DNA from: Betaproteobacteria bacterium
GTDB taxonomy: Bacteria; Pseudomonadota; Gammaproteobacteria; Burkholderiales; SG8-41
DNA length: 64,000 nt
Reading direction: 5' to 3'
Assembly: GCA_016192825.1 (NCBI GenBank)
Contig: JACPTK010000049.1
Coordinates: 1-64,000, forward strand
The notes below the pieces were generated by a model, which was not told the origin of the DNA, did no database searches, and saw nothing but the letters and a program-made list of their open reading frames with translations. A program made the translations under genes and the position numbers. Position 1 is the first letter of the stretch. Every line of letters begins with the position of its first letter. Shown here one piece after another: positions 7,561 to 16,593 of this stretch.

Positions 7561-8517
7561 ATGCAATTCTATGACATCTTCAACGGCGACGCCGATGGCA
7601 TCTGCGCGCTGCAGCAGCTGCGGCTGGAGGAGCCGCGCGCGACGCTGCTGGTGACCGGCGTCAAGCGCGACGTGCGGTTGCTCGATCGCGTCGACGCGGC
7701 GGCAGGCGACGAGCTCACGGTCCTCGACATCTCGCTCAGGTCGAACGCGGCCGGGCTGAAGCGGCTGCTCGCGGCGGGCGCGCGTTGCCGCTACTTCGAT
7801 CACCACGCGGCGGGCGAGGTCCCGCGACACGCCAACCTGAAGGCCTTCATCGACACCGCGCCGGACACCTGCACCAGCCTGATCGTGGACCGCTATCTCG
7901 GCGGCCGCCAGCGCCTGTGGGCGGTGGTGGCCGCATTCGGCGACAACCTGCCCGCCGCGGCACAGCGCGCCGCCGCCGCGCTCGACCTCGACGATCGCGA
8001 TCTCGATCGCCTGCGCCGGCTCGGCGAGTGCCTCAATTACAACGCCTACGGCGACACCGTGTACGACCTGCACTATCACCCCGCGGACCTGTACGAGACC
8101 GTTCGCCCGTACCGCGACCCGCGCGACTTCATCGAGGGCGAGCCGGTGCTCGAGGTGCTGGCAAACGCGCTCGCCGACGATCTCGACCGCGCCGCGGCGC
8201 TGGTGCCGCAGGCCGCGGGCGGGGCCACCGCGCTCTACGTGCTGCCGGACACGTCCTGGAGCCGGCGCATACATGGCTTCTTCGCGAATCAGCTCGCGCG
8301 CGCGCACCCGAAGCGCGCCCACGCGCTGCTGGTGAGGGGGCCCGGCGGCTATACGGTGAGCGTGCGCGCGCCGATCGAGAACCCGCGCGGCGCGGACACG
8401 CTGTGCTCCCGGTTCGAGACCGGCGGCGGAAGGCAGGCGGCGGCAGGGATCAACCGCCTGCCGGAGGCGGACTATTCGCGCTTCGTGGAGGCGTTCGGCA
8501 AGGCATTTTCCGGCTGA
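7561..8517 (+). CDS. DHH-family phosphoesterase
   Basis: Protein of 318 residues starting MQFYDIFNGDADGICALQQL. The DHH metal ligands are visible: DADG near 10-13, VLDISLRS near 65, and FDHHAAGE near 85. The C-terminal DHHA1-like region with GGGRQAAAGINRLP near 290-303 closes the fold. Members hydrolyse short nucleic acids or nucleotides using Mn2+. Related betaproteobacterial genes are sometimes labelled acetyltransferase without support. The ATG at 7561 begins exactly at the conserved N-terminus. Confidence 0.82.
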   Translation: MQFYDIFNGDADGICALQQLRLEEPRATLLVTGVKRDVRLLDRVDAAAGDELTVLDISLRSNAAGLKRLLAAGARCRYFDHHAAGEVPRHANLKAFIDTAPDTCTSLIVDRYLGGRQRLWAVVAAFGDNLPAAAQRAAAALDLDDRDLDRLRRLGECLNYNAYGDTVYDLHYHPADLYETVRPYRDPRDFIEGEPVLEVLANALADDLDRAAALVPQAAGGATALYVLPDTSWSRRIHGFFANQLARAHPKRAHALLVRGPGGYTVSVRAPIENPRGADTLCSRFETGGGRQAAAGINRLPEADYSRFVEAFGKAFSG

Positions 8518-8528
8518 TGCCCAACGGC

Positions 8529-8556
8529 GTGATTCGTGAATAGTGAGTAGTGAGTG
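8529..8556. repeat. heptamer array (GTGANNN)4
   Basis: Units GTGATTC, GTGAATA, GTGAGTA and GTGAGTG start 11 bases after the DHH stop codon. It is the same GTGANNN family as the array at 2208-2235. Confidence 0.85.
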
Positions 8557-8598
8557 GATGTTGTTCCCCTGTCGGGAACGTGTGAAGCCGACGAAGTC

Positions 8599-8647
8599 CA
8601 ATCACCAATCACCAATCACCAATCACCAATCACCAATCACCAATCAC
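8599..8647. repeat. heptamer array (CAATCAC)7
   Basis: Seven consecutive perfect CAATCAC units, followed by a related TATTCAC unit. CAATCAC is the complement of GTGATTG, so this array is the inverted form of the GTGANNN family lying just upstream. The rest of the 8518-8740 gap holds no gene. Confidence 0.92.
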
Positions 8648-8740
8648 TATTCACGCCTTTCCCGGCGACCGGTTGTTGGTCGCCGGTTGCGGGCGGCGGC
8701 GCGCGGTGAGCAGAAATCCCTCGAGCCATGATCGTGTCGA

Positions 8741-10168
8741 TCAGGCTGCGCCCCGTGCCGAACGCGCGCCGTACCACTGCGGCGCGAGCGACCCGGCGAG
8801 CATGCCGGCGAGACTGGCGAGGAGGCCCGCGAACTGCGGCGGAACCAGGGCGTCCGGCGCCGCCAGTTCCAGGGTCAGCCACGTGCCGAGGCCGGCGGCG
8901 ATCGCGGCCGCGGCGCCCTGGGTGGTGGCGCGCTTCCAGTAGAGGCCGAACACCAGCGGCGTGAACGCCGCCGAAAGCGTGATCTTGTAGGCGTTCTCGA
9001 CCATCTTGTGGATGGTGGCGTCGGTATGCACGGCGTAGCCGGTCACGAGCACCGTGAAGCAGACCACCACCGCGCGCGTCATAAGCAGGAACCGCGCGTC
9101 GGACATCTCCTTGAACAGCCCGCGCAGCACGTTCTCGGAGATCGTCACCGACGGCGCGAGCAGCGTCCCGCTGGCCGTGCTCATGATGACCGAGAGCAGC
9201 GCGCCGAAGAAGATGATCTGCGCGTAGAGCGGCAGATGGTTGAGAATGAGGGCGGGCAGGATGAGCTGGGAATCCTTCTCGATCAGCCCGGCGACCAGCT
9301 TGGGATCGATCAGCGTCGCCGCGTAGGCGAGAAACAGCGGCACGAACGCGAACAGGAAATAGGCGCCGCCGCCCAGGATGGATCCCCACGCGGCGGTGCC
9401 CTCGTTCCTCGCGGAGTTGACGCGCTGGAAAACGTCCTGCTGCGGGATCGAGCCCAGCCCCAGGGTGACCCAGGCCGCGAGGAACCCGACGATGTCGCGC
9501 AACTCGGGCTTGGGAAGGAACGCCAATTTCCCCTGGGCGGCGGCGTGGGAGACCACCGTCGAGACGCCGCCCGCCATGCCGCTCACCAGCCACGCGATGT
9601 AGAACAGGCCGAGGATGATGACGATCATCTGGACGAAGGTGGTGAACGCCACCGACCACATGCCGCCGAACAGCGTGTAGACCAGCACCACGGCGGCGCC
9701 GATGATCATGCCCGCGTTCTGCGATATCCCGCCCTGCGAAAGCACGTTGAACACCAGCCCGAGCGCGGTCACCTGCGCCGAGACCCAGCCGAGGTAGGAC
9801 AGCGCGATGCAGATGCTCGTCACGACTTCGACCGGGCGGTTGTAGCGGCTGCGGTAATAGTCGCCGATGGTGAGGAGATTCATCCGGTAGAGCGGGCGCG
9901 CGAAGAACAGCCCGACCAGGATCAGGCACAGCGACGCCCCGAAGGGGTCCGAGACCAGCCCGCCCAGCCCTTCGCGCAGGAAGGTGGCCGAGATGCCGAG
10001 CACGGTCTCGGCGCCGAACCAGGTGGCGAACACCGTGGCGAACACCACCCAGATCGGAAGATGCCGCCCCGCGGTGATGTAGTCCTTCGCGCTGTGCACC
10101 TTCATCGCCGCGATCAGCCCGATGGCGATCGCGACGACCAGGTAGGCGATCACGAACGTGAGCAGCAC
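8741..10168 (-). CDS. sodium:solute symporter family protein
   Basis: Secondary transporter of 475 residues with about 13 membrane helices, matching the SSS family. The conserved N-terminal helix region FATWFGAETVLGISATFLREGL and the helix FGGMWSVAFTTFVQMIVIILG are visible, as is GSIPQQDVFQRVNSAR. It imports a small solute with Na+; the substrate cannot be inferred. The start codon is GTG at 10168, preceded by a GGGG-containing ribosome binding site. The gene lies 12 bases downstream of ubiB on the same strand, so the two are likely co-transcribed. Confidence 0.88.
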   Translation of the reverse strand: MLLTFVIAYLVVAIAIGLIAAMKVHSAKDYITAGRHLPIWVVFATVFATWFGAETVLGISATFLREGLGGLVSDPFGASLCLILVGLFFARPLYRMNLLTIGDYYRSRYNRPVEVVTSICIALSYLGWVSAQVTALGLVFNVLSQGGISQNAGMIIGAAVVLVYTLFGGMWSVAFTTFVQMIVIILGLFYIAWLVSGMAGGVSTVVSHAAAQGKLAFLPKPELRDIVGFLAAWVTLGLGSIPQQDVFQRVNSARNEGTAAWGSILGGGAYFLFAFVPLFLAYAATLIDPKLVAGLIEKDSQLILPALILNHLPLYAQIIFFGALLSVIMSTASGTLLAPSVTISENVLRGLFKEMSDARFLLMTRAVVVCFTVLVTGYAVHTDATIHKMVENAYKITLSAAFTPLVFGLYWKRATTQGAAAAIAAGLGTWLTLELAAPDALVPPQFAGLLASLAGMLAGSLAPQWYGARSARGAA

Positions 10169-10180
10169 GAGATCGCCCCT

Positions 10181-11698
10181 TCAGTCGCGCAGGGCTAGAA
10201 GGGCGGCGATGAGGGCGAGTAGTGCAGCGATTGCGGCGAGCAGGCGGTTGCGCCGGTGTCCCTCGCGCGCCAGTGCGGCGAGGTCTTCGTTCGCCGTGGC
10301 CTGCGCCTGGCGCGCGAGGGCCTGATGCAGCAGCCGCGGCAGCTGCGGCAGGACCGTGCTCCAGTACGGCGCCTCCTGCCGGATCCGCTCGACGAGCCCG
10401 CGCCACCCGACCTGCTCGGCCATCCAGCGCTCGAGGTAGGGCTTGGCGGTCTCCCACAGGTCGAGGTCCGGGTCGAGCTCGCGCCCCAGGCCCTCGATGT
10501 TGAGCAGCGTTTTCTGCAGCAGCACGAGCTGGGGCTGGATCTGGATATTGAAGCGGCGCGAGGTCTGGAACAGCCGCAGCAGCACGCGCCCGAAGGAAAT
10601 TTCCCTGAGCGGCTTCGCGAAGATCGGCTCGCACACTGCGCGGATCGCGGACTCGAAATCGTCCAGGGGGGTGTCCTTGGGCGCCCAGCCGGACTCGATG
10701 TGCGTTTCGGCGACCCGCCGGTAGTCGCGACGGAAAAAGGCGATGAAGTTCCGTGCGAGGTATGACTTGTCGATCTCGGTCAGCGTGCCCATGATGCCGA
10801 AGTCGAGCGCGACGTAGCGGCCATCGGGCGTCACCAGGATGTTGCCGGGGTGCATGTCGGCGTGGAAGAAGCCGTCGCGGAACACCTGCGCGAAGAAGAT
10901 CTCCACCCCGGCGCGCGCGAGCCGCGGGATGTCCACGCCCTGCGCCCGCAGCGCGGCCACCTGCGAGACCGGCGTGCCGTGCATGCGCTCCATCACCATC
11001 ACTTCGCTCGAGCAGTAGTCCCAGTGGATCTGCGGAACGAGCAGCAGCGGCGAGTCCGCGAAATTGCGCCTGAGCTGGCTCGCGTTGGAGGCTTCGCGCA
11101 GAAGGTCGAGCTCCACCTCGAGGTGCTTGGCGAACTCGTCCACCACCTCGTGCGGGCGCAGCCGCCTGCCGTCGGACCACAGCCATTCGATCAGCGTGGC
11201 CGCCGCGTGCAGCAGCGCCAGGTCGTTGGCGATCACTGTCGCGATGCCGGGCCGCAGCACCTTGACCGCGACCTCGGTGCCGTCGGGCAGGCTCGCGAGA
11301 TGCACCTGCGCGACGGACGCGCTCGCCACCGGCTCGCGCTCGAACGCGCCGAACACTGAATCGAGCGGCCGGCCGAAGGCGCGCCCGAGGATGGCGACCA
11401 CAGCCTCGGCGGGGAAGGGCGGCACGTTGTCCTGAAGCTTCGCCAGCTCGTCCGCGATGTCGGGCGGCAGCAGGTCGCGGCGGGTGGACAGCACCTGGCC
11501 GAACTTGACGAAGATCGGCCCCAGCGCCTCCAGCGCCTGGCGCAGGCGCACCGCGCGCGGGGCGGCGAGCTTGCGCCAGTAGAGGGCCGTGGAGACCAGC
11601 ACGCGCAGTCCGGCCACGCGCTCGTGGCCGAGTACGAACTCGTCGAGCCCGTAGCGGACGCCGATGGAAAGTATCCTGTTGAGCCGCAGCAGTCGCAT
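10181..11698 (-). CDS. ubiB: UbiB, ubiquinone biosynthesis ATPase/kinase-like protein
   Basis: Atypical kinase-like (ABC1/ADCK) protein of 505 residues needed for ubiquinone biosynthesis at the membrane. The family signature KxGQ appears in [19 protein letters not shown] near 60-78. The A-rich loop (ASASVAQVH), ExD in the helix region, and the catalytic-like [11 protein letters not shown] and LDFGIMG motifs follow. Two C-terminal hydrophobic helices anchor it. In many betaproteobacteria ubiB directly follows ubiE, Tim44 and ubiJ genes. Here it is separated from them by a divergent 4 kb island. Confidence 0.95.
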   Translation of the reverse strand: MRLLRLNRILSIGVRYGLDEFVLGHERVAGLRVLVSTALYWRKLAAPRAVRLRQALEALGPIFVKFGQVLSTRRDLLPPDIADELAKLQDNVPPFPAEAVVAILGRAFGRPLDSVFGAFEREPVASASVAQVHLASLPDGTEVAVKVLRPGIATVIANDLALLHAAATLIEWLWSDGRRLRPHEVVDEFAKHLEVELDLLREASNASQLRRNFADSPLLLVPQIHWDYCSSEVMVMERMHGTPVSQVAALRAQGVDIPRLARAGVEIFFAQVFRDGFFHADMHPGNILVTPDGRYVALDFGIMGTLTEIDKSYLARNFIAFFRRDYRRVAETHIESGWAPKDTPLDDFESAIRAVCEPIFAKPLREISFGRVLLRLFQTSRRFNIQIQPQLVLLQKTLLNIEGLGRELDPDLDLWETAKPYLERWMAEQVGWRGLVERIRQEAPYWSTVLPQLPRLLHQALARQAQATANEDLAALAREGHRRNRLLAAIAALLALIAALLALRD

Positions 11699-11829
11699 CG
11701 GATGATTGTAACTGCCGGGTAAGCGACGCGGAAATCGCCTGGTGCCGGGCGAGTGGCAAGGCGGCGCCGCCGCTATTATCCCGGCAGTGATGCAACGCTG
11801 CGTTCCGTCTGCAGCACCGGATCATTCCA

Positions 11830-12153
11830 GTGAATAGCGCGTGCAGTCTGGTTTCCAGGGGCCTGGCGCTCATGCTGCTGGTCTCGGCGGCTTCGGCGGC
11901 CGAGTCGTCGCGGCCGATCGTGCGCATCGCGCGGATCCAGAGCGCGCCGGGCGTGGAGGAGGCGCGCCCCACGGTCACGCTCGGCATCTGCATCGGAAGC
12001 GTCTATCGAATCACCGAGGTCAACCTCGTTGACCGCGGCAGCCTCAGCAAGCCGCTTTTGATCGGCCGAAGCTTCCTCAGAGGCCGGCTGGTTGTCGACT
12101 TGAGCCGGCACTATTTGCTCGAGCCGGCATGCAAGCGCAAGGCAGTGCCGTAA
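11830..12153 (+). CDS. truncated retropepsin-like paralogue lacking the catalytic half
   Basis: Protein of 107 residues with a GTG start, or ATG at 11872. After a signal peptide (LALMLLVSAASAAE) it resumes within the C-terminal half of the retropepsin family: RPTVTLGICIGSVYRITEVNL, then LLIGRSFLRGRLVVDLS and LEPAC. The same segments occur in order in the complete paralogue at 12390-12911. The region holding the active-site DTGADTSSLH is absent and was replaced by a short linker. The frame is intact, so it may be expressed as a non-catalytic exported protein or may be a decaying duplicate. It heads the island with the transglutaminase and ATP-grasp genes. Confidence 0.72.
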   Translation: MNSACSLVSRGLALMLLVSAASAAESSRPIVRIARIQSAPGVEEARPTVTLGICIGSVYRITEVNLVDRGSLSKPLLIGRSFLRGRLVVDLSRHYLLEPACKRKAVP

Positions 12154-12389
12154 GCCATGGATTTAATGACGAGTTTCCCGATGCGCGTCAGTCGGATAGA
12201 CGCAACCACGGCCACCTGACCCGGGATGCGGGCGATCAGGCCAGCCGATCGGGGAGGTCAACGCCAGTGCAGGCAGAGGCGTTATTATCGCTATGGCGCG
12301 CACTGCAGCGCGTGAACTCACGTTCATGCCAGGTGTCAACCTGCTGACGGGGTCCGCTCGGGAAAATCTACTTGTTTGGAGGGGGTGTG

Positions 12390-12911
12390 ATGCGCAACGG
12401 TAATCCGCTTCGTTACCTGGCAATCGGCGCTCTTGCGTGGCTATCCCAGCCGGCCGTGGCGGAGCCCGCCCTCGTCGGCTGGATCGAACCGGTGAAACTG
12501 AGCAGAGAAGGCGTGGTCGTCCCGGCCAAGCTCGATACCGGTGCGGACACCTCGTCGCTGCACGCTTCAAACATCACCTGGATTCGTCGCCAGGACGGTG
12601 ACTGGGTAGCCTTCGACGTCGAGGGAAAAGATAACCGCAGCGTCCGCCTCGAGCGCAAGGTGCAGCGCGTGACGCGTGTCAAGAAAGCTGCCGGAGGCGT
12701 GCAGGACAGGCCCGTCGTTCTGCTCGGCGTCTGCCTCGGCAATACCTACCGCGTGACCGAGGTCAATCTCACCGACCGGACGGGATTCAAGCTTCCTTTT
12801 CTCGTCGGCCGCAATTTTCTCGCGGAGCGGTTCGCGGTGGATTCCTCACGCAGGGAGACCAGCGAGCCCGCCTGCACGATGACGGTTGCGGGGTCCTCGA
12901 TCTCCGGATAA
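12390..12911 (+). CDS. exported retropepsin-like aspartic protease (RimK-associated, PF05618-type)
   Basis: Protein of 173 residues with a strong GGAGGGGG ribosome binding site 5 bases before the ATG at 12390. The signal peptide covers 1-24 (cleavage after AVAEP region). The catalytic motif is KLDTGADTSSLHAS at 47-60, as in pepsin-like retropepsins, with the flap and LVGRNFL segment at the C-terminus. The family is often labelled 'ATP-dependent zinc protease' without biochemical support. Such genes occur next to 7TM inactive transglutaminases and RimK-like ligases, exactly as here, and are proposed to act with them on a secreted peptide or amide-linked product. Confidence 0.86.
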   Translation: MRNGNPLRYLAIGALAWLSQPAVAEPALVGWIEPVKLSREGVVVPAKLDTGADTSSLHASNITWIRRQDGDWVAFDVEGKDNRSVRLERKVQRVTRVKKAAGGVQDRPVVLLGVCLGNTYRVTEVNLTDRTGFKLPFLVGRNFLAERFAVDSSRRETSEPACTMTVAGSSISG

Positions 12912-12956
12912 CGACAGCGTCATCGATCGCCGGAGCACCTCGCAGCCCTGGGTGCG

Positions 12957-13164
12957 TCCTGGGAGTTTGTCGGACTTAAGGCCGACAAACTCCTAAATGC
13001 AAAACCGCCTGCGCGAAAGAAAAAGGCAGTGAAAACCTTGTGTTCAGCCTGCTCGCGTGCCCGTTGGAGGCCAATAAGGGTCTTCATCCCGAATGTCATT
13101 CGAAATGCGCAGGCGGTTTTGCTGTGAGCAGCCTGTCGGAATGCCAAGTCCGACAGGCTGCTAG
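12957..13164. repeat. composite hairpin element, copy 1 (type I)
   Basis: The left hairpin has arms 12961-12973 (GGGAGTTTGTCGG) and 12982-12995. A perfect 16-base inverted repeat GCAAAACCGCCTGCGC occupies 12999-13014 and 13107-13122. The right hairpin at 13127-13164 has arms AGCAGCCTGTCGG / CCGACAGGCTGCT. The core 13015-13106 contains AAAAGGCAGTGAAAACCTT and CCCGTTGGAGGCCAA, both shared with copies at 37113 and 38853. No reading frame of note lies inside. The element fills most of the 430-base gap between the retropepsin and transglutaminase genes. Confidence 0.9.
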
Positions 13165-13343
13165 TCTTCCCGCTCGCTTGCAGGCGTAAACGCACCGGCC
13201 GGCACCCGGCTTGCCGGAGCGTTGCGCTTTTCAGACCCGCCCGAATCTTGCGCTGGATCAAGCTGACCGGCGCTGTCCTCTCCTATGCTGGCGCGTGCGC
13301 TTTCCGCGCGGGAAAGCCGTCGGACACGCCGGATTGAGGACCC

Positions 13344-14867
13344 ATGAAACGGGCTCATCTCTATGTTTTGTCGGGGTTACTCGCGGCCATCGCGGCCGCG
13401 CTGTTCCTCTACAAGGTGTTGATATTCGGTTTCCCGCTCAAGCCCGAGCAGCGCACCGATGTCTGGCGCGTCGAGGTGCAGATCCGGTTCGAGGCCGACG
13501 GAGGGCCGGCGAAGGCGGAGCTGTACTTGCCGGGACGAACGGATGCATTCACCGTGGTGGACCAGAGCTTCGTGTCGCCGGGCTACGGCATCACCACGGA
13601 ACGCCATCCGGGACGCGGCATGCGCGCCGCGTTCTCGATCCGCGAGGCCAGGGGGACGCAGACGCTGTACTACCGGGCCGTCGTGCAGCGCGGACGCGCG
13701 AACTCGGCGACCGAACGCGATCCCCAGCCCGAAGTCACGCCGCCGAAGCGCGAGGACGCCGAGCAGGCCGCGGCGCAAGCCATCGTCAAAGCGGCGCTGC
13801 AACAGTCCGCCGACGCGGCGACCCTCGCCGCGCTCCTCGTGAAACGGCTCAACCAAGCGATGCCGGGGGACGAGGCGAGTTTCCTGCTCGGGCCCCGACC
13901 CAACAGCCGGCGCCTGGCGAGCGTCGCCGTGGGGCTGCTGCAGACCGCGGGTGTTCCAGCGCGGGTGGTGAACGGCCTGATCCTGGTGCCGGAGCGGCGC
14001 GACGCGCAATTCGTGCGCTGGCTCGAGTATTACGCGGGCGGCCGCTGGCGGCCGCACTATCCGGCGGAGCCGACGGTGGAGGCGCTGCGCTACTACCTGC
14101 CGTGGTGGCGCGGCCGCGGCGCCCTGGTCCAGCTCTCGGGCGGCACCGCGCTCGACCCCCGCGTCTCCACGAACCGCTCCTACGAGCTCGCGATCCACAC
14201 GGCGCTTACCCAGCAGCGCGAGCTGGAGAAGAAGCTGATCGAGTTCTCGCTGTTCGGGCTGCCGCTGCAGGTGCAGGCCCTGTTTCGAACGTTGCTGGTG
14301 ATACCCGCGGGGATCTTGTTGCTCGTCATCCTGCGCAACATCGTCGGCGTGAAGACTTTTGGCACCTTCATGCCGGTGCTGATCGCGCTTTCGTTCCGGC
14401 AGACGGGACTGATCTGGGGCCTGCTGTTCTTTTCGGTGGTGGTGGCGCTGGGGCTCGCGGTGCGCTTCTATCTCGAGCGGCTCAAGCTGCTGCTGGTACC
14501 GAGGGTCGCTGCGGTGGTGATCGTGGTGATCCTGATCCTCGCCGGGCTGACGGTGATCTCCTTTCGGCTTGGCCTCGAGCGCGGCCTGTCGATCGGGCTG
14601 TTCCCGATCGTGATCCTCACCTTCACGATCGAGCGCATGACGCTGGTCTGGGAAGAGCGCGGCCCGCGCGAGGCGCTGCAGCAGGGCCTCGGCAGCATCC
14701 TGGTGGGGGCGCTCTGCTACCTTGTCATGAGCCTGCGCACGGTCGAGCACCTGCTGTTCGTGTTTCCCGAGCTGTTGCTGGCGGTCCTTGCGATCACGCT
14801 CCTTATCGGGCGCTATACCGGTTATCGGCTGACGGAACTGCGCCGATTCAAGGTCCTGGCGCGATGA
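13344..14867 (+). CDS. inactive transglutaminase fused to a 7TM domain
   Basis: Membrane protein of 507 residues. An N-terminal helix (residues 5-30) anchors a periplasmic region that contains a degenerate transglutaminase-like fold: LASVAVGLLQTAGVPARVVNGLILVP near 190-215, where the catalytic Cys is absent. From about residue 310 the 7TM domain begins (LVIPAGILLLVILRNIVGVKTFGTFMPVLIALSF) and continues to residue 490. This matches the known i_transglutaminase/7TM architecture. It overlaps the downstream ATP-grasp gene by an ATGA, so the two are translationally coupled. It may present substrates to the ligase at the membrane (inference). Confidence 0.9.
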   Translation: MKRAHLYVLSGLLAAIAAALFLYKVLIFGFPLKPEQRTDVWRVEVQIRFEADGGPAKAELYLPGRTDAFTVVDQSFVSPGYGITTERHPGRGMRAAFSIREARGTQTLYYRAVVQRGRANSATERDPQPEVTPPKREDAEQAAAQAIVKAALQQSADAATLAALLVKRLNQAMPGDEASFLLGPRPNSRRLASVAVGLLQTAGVPARVVNGLILVPERRDAQFVRWLEYYAGGRWRPHYPAEPTVEALRYYLPWWRGRGALVQLSGGTALDPRVSTNRSYELAIHTALTQQRELEKKLIEFSLFGLPLQVQALFRTLLVIPAGILLLVILRNIVGVKTFGTFMPVLIALSFRQTGLIWGLLFFSVVVALGLAVRFYLERLKLLLVPRVAAVVIVVILILAGLTVISFRLGLERGLSIGLFPIVILTFTIERMTLVWEERGPREALQQGLGSILVGALCYLVMSLRTVEHLLFVFPELLLAVLAITLLIGRYTGYRLTELRRFKVLAR

Positions 14868-15829
14868 ACGGACCCTTCCATACCGCTGAAAGGCTCAGGC
14901 GCAATGGCGTCATGGGCATCAACCAGCGCAACGGCGACTACACGCTGATTTACAATTCGCGCGCCCGCTACCCGCTGGTGGACGACAAGATCCTGACCAA
15001 GGAGCTCGCCGCGCGGGCGGGCGTCGCGGTGCCGGAGCTCTACGGCGTGGTCGAGATCCAGCGCGAGGTCCGCCACCTGCCGCAGCTGCTCGAGCGCCAC
15101 CGGGATTTCGTGGTGAAGCCCGCGCGCGGCAGCCAGGGCGACGGCATCATCGTGGTCACGTGGCACTCGCGCGCGCTCTACCGGGTGGCCGATGGCAGCA
15201 CGCTCGACGAAGAGGAGCTCTGCTTCCACGTCTCGAACGTGCTCTCCGGCATCTACAGCCTCGGCGGCCAGATCGACAAGGCGCTGATCGAGTACCGCGT
15301 GAATTTCGATCCGGTGTTCGAGGCAATCACCTACCGCGGCGTCCCCGACGTGCGCATCATCGTGTTACTCGGCGTGCCGGTGATGGCGATGGTGCGGCTG
15401 CCGACCCGGCTCTCGGGCGGCAAGGCCAACCTGCATCAGGGAGCCATCGGCACGGGCGTGGACATGGCGACCGGCAAGACGCTCAACGCGGTGTGGCGCT
15501 CCGCCGTCGTCACCGAGCATCCCGACACGGGCAACCCGGTCGCGGGGATACAGATTCCGAAGTGGGACACGCTGCTCGACATGGCCGCCCGCAGCTACGA
15601 GCTGACCGGTCTCGGCTACCAGGGCATCGACATCGTGCTCGACCGCGACAAGGGGCCGCTGATCCTCGAACTGAACGCGCGTCCCGGGCTCGCGATCCAG
15701 ATTGCGAACCAGGCCGGGCTGAGGACGCGTCTCGAAGCGGTGACGCGCCATCGCGCCGAGCTCACGACCGTCGCCGACCGGGTGGCGTTCGCCAAGCGGC
15801 GCTTCGCCGCAACGGGCGGCGGGGAATGA
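14864..15829 (+). CDS. RimK-like alpha-L-glutamate ligase-related ATP-grasp protein
   Basis: ATP-grasp enzyme of 321 residues, with its ATG in the stop codon of the 7TM transglutaminase. Features are the N-terminal NGVMGINQRNGDYTLIYN, ATP-binding FVVKPARGSQGDGI near 83-96, substrate-region RIIVLLGVPVMAMVRLPT, and the Mg2+-binding C-terminal PLILELNARPGLAIQIAN. The family adds amino acids through amide or peptide bonds. Together with the transglutaminase and retropepsin it forms a conserved proteobacterial trio of unknown product. Acceptor identity is not visible from the sequence. Confidence 0.9.
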   Translation: MNGPFHTAERLRRNGVMGINQRNGDYTLIYNSRARYPLVDDKILTKELAARAGVAVPELYGVVEIQREVRHLPQLLERHRDFVVKPARGSQGDGIIVVTWHSRALYRVADGSTLDEEELCFHVSNVLSGIYSLGGQIDKALIEYRVNFDPVFEAITYRGVPDVRIIVLLGVPVMAMVRLPTRLSGGKANLHQGAIGTGVDMATGKTLNAVWRSAVVTEHPDTGNPVAGIQIPKWDTLLDMAARSYELTGLGYQGIDIVLDRDKGPLILELNARPGLAIQIANQAGLRTRLEAVTRHRAELTTVADRVAFAKRRFAATGGGE

Positions 15830-15910
15830 GGGAAACTAACCACCCCCACCCTCTGTTCCCTCCCCGTCAAGGGAGAGGGACGAAGTACAGCGCTGTGCAC
15901 CATGAGGACC

Positions 15911-15957
15911 GAGGGATGAGGGATGAGGGATGAGGGATGAGGGATGAGGGATGAGGG
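15911..15957. repeat. heptamer array (GAGGGAT)6
   Basis: Six perfect GAGGGAT units plus a decayed one lie between the ATP-grasp gene and ubiJ. The same unit occurs inside lnt at about 58327-58355. Confidence 0.93.
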
Positions 15958-15972
15958 GGATACCCTGCCGCC

Positions 15973-16578
15973 TCAATCCCGGTCCCTGTTGCTCCCGGCG
16001 CCCCGGCGCTTCACCAGCTGGTCGATGCGTTTTTCCGCCCGGGCGACATCGTCGCGAAGCTGATCCACCGCGCGGTTGAACTGATCGAGGTCGCGCGCCG
16101 CGGCGATCAACGGCTGCTCCTCGGTCCAGTACTCGGCGAAGGAGCGCCCGGTGTTCTCGAGCGCCTGATCGCCCCAGCGCCGCAAGGTCCGCCCGGTTTC
16201 CGCCATGCGGTGAGCGGCGATGTCGCCGAAGACACGCGAGAGGTCCTCCTCGATGTCCCAGCGCAGGTTGTGCGCCACGTGATTGACGGCGGCGGCGAAA
16301 TCGGCATCGCCGGCGGCCTCGATTTCCCGCCACACCGTCTTGTCGCGCGCGGCGAGCCGCAACAGGAGCCCCGGCGTGAGCCGCACCGTGACGGCGGGCA
16401 CCTCCTCTGCCGCCGCCGCTGCAACTTCCCCGCTGTCCAGCACGGTGAGCGAAAGCGCGAACGGCGCCGCCTCGAAACGCGCGGTCCTGCCGGCAAAGCG
16501 CTTGATCTCATCGCGCGCCCAGCTCGCGCCGCGCAGCAGGTGGTTGACGAACGCGATGGCCGCCGGATCAAGCACCAC
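15973..16578 (-). CDS. ubiJ: UbiJ, SCP2-domain ubiquinone biosynthesis accessory factor
   Basis: Protein of 201 residues starting at GTG 16578 (MVLDPAAIAFVNHLL). The N-terminal SCP2-like lipid-binding domain covers about 15-110 (FALSLTVLDSGEV, VTVRLTPGLLLRLA). A C-terminal helical/coiled-coil tail (DQFNRAVDQLRDDVARAEKRIDQLVKR) matches UbiJ. UbiJ helps assemble the soluble ubiquinone-synthesis complex. It lies downstream of the Tim44-like gene and ubiE on the same strand, the usual order; ubiB normally follows but is displaced here. Confidence 0.88.
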   Translation of the reverse strand: MVLDPAAIAFVNHLLRGASWARDEIKRFAGRTARFEAAPFALSLTVLDSGEVAAAAAEEVPAVTVRLTPGLLLRLAARDKTVWREIEAAGDADFAAAVNHVAHNLRWDIEEDLSRVFGDIAAHRMAETGRTLRRWGDQALENTGRSFAEYWTEEQPLIAAARDLDQFNRAVDQLRDDVARAEKRIDQLVKRRGAGSNRDRD

Positions 16579-16593
16579 TCACGATTCACGCAG

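Noticed and set aside
8599-8647. Possible small CRISPR array (CAATCAC repeats)
   Set aside because: Units are contiguous 7-mers with no spacers, and no cas genes are in the window.
8637-11993. Very long open frame (over 1100 codons) on the minus strand
   Set aside because: It is a shadow of the symporter and ubiB genes in another frame, a result of high GC content; its composition is Arg/Ala/Pro-rich with no family pattern.
12957-13164. Composite elements as integron attC sites
   Set aside because: No integrase, no GTTRRRY core sites, and the elements lie beside housekeeping genes in both orientations without cassette structure.
13211-15829. 872-codon open frame covering the transglutaminase and ligase region
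   Set aside because: Only its last third (from 14864) is real, the ATP-grasp gene; the first two thirds are in the wrong frame relative to the transglutaminase.
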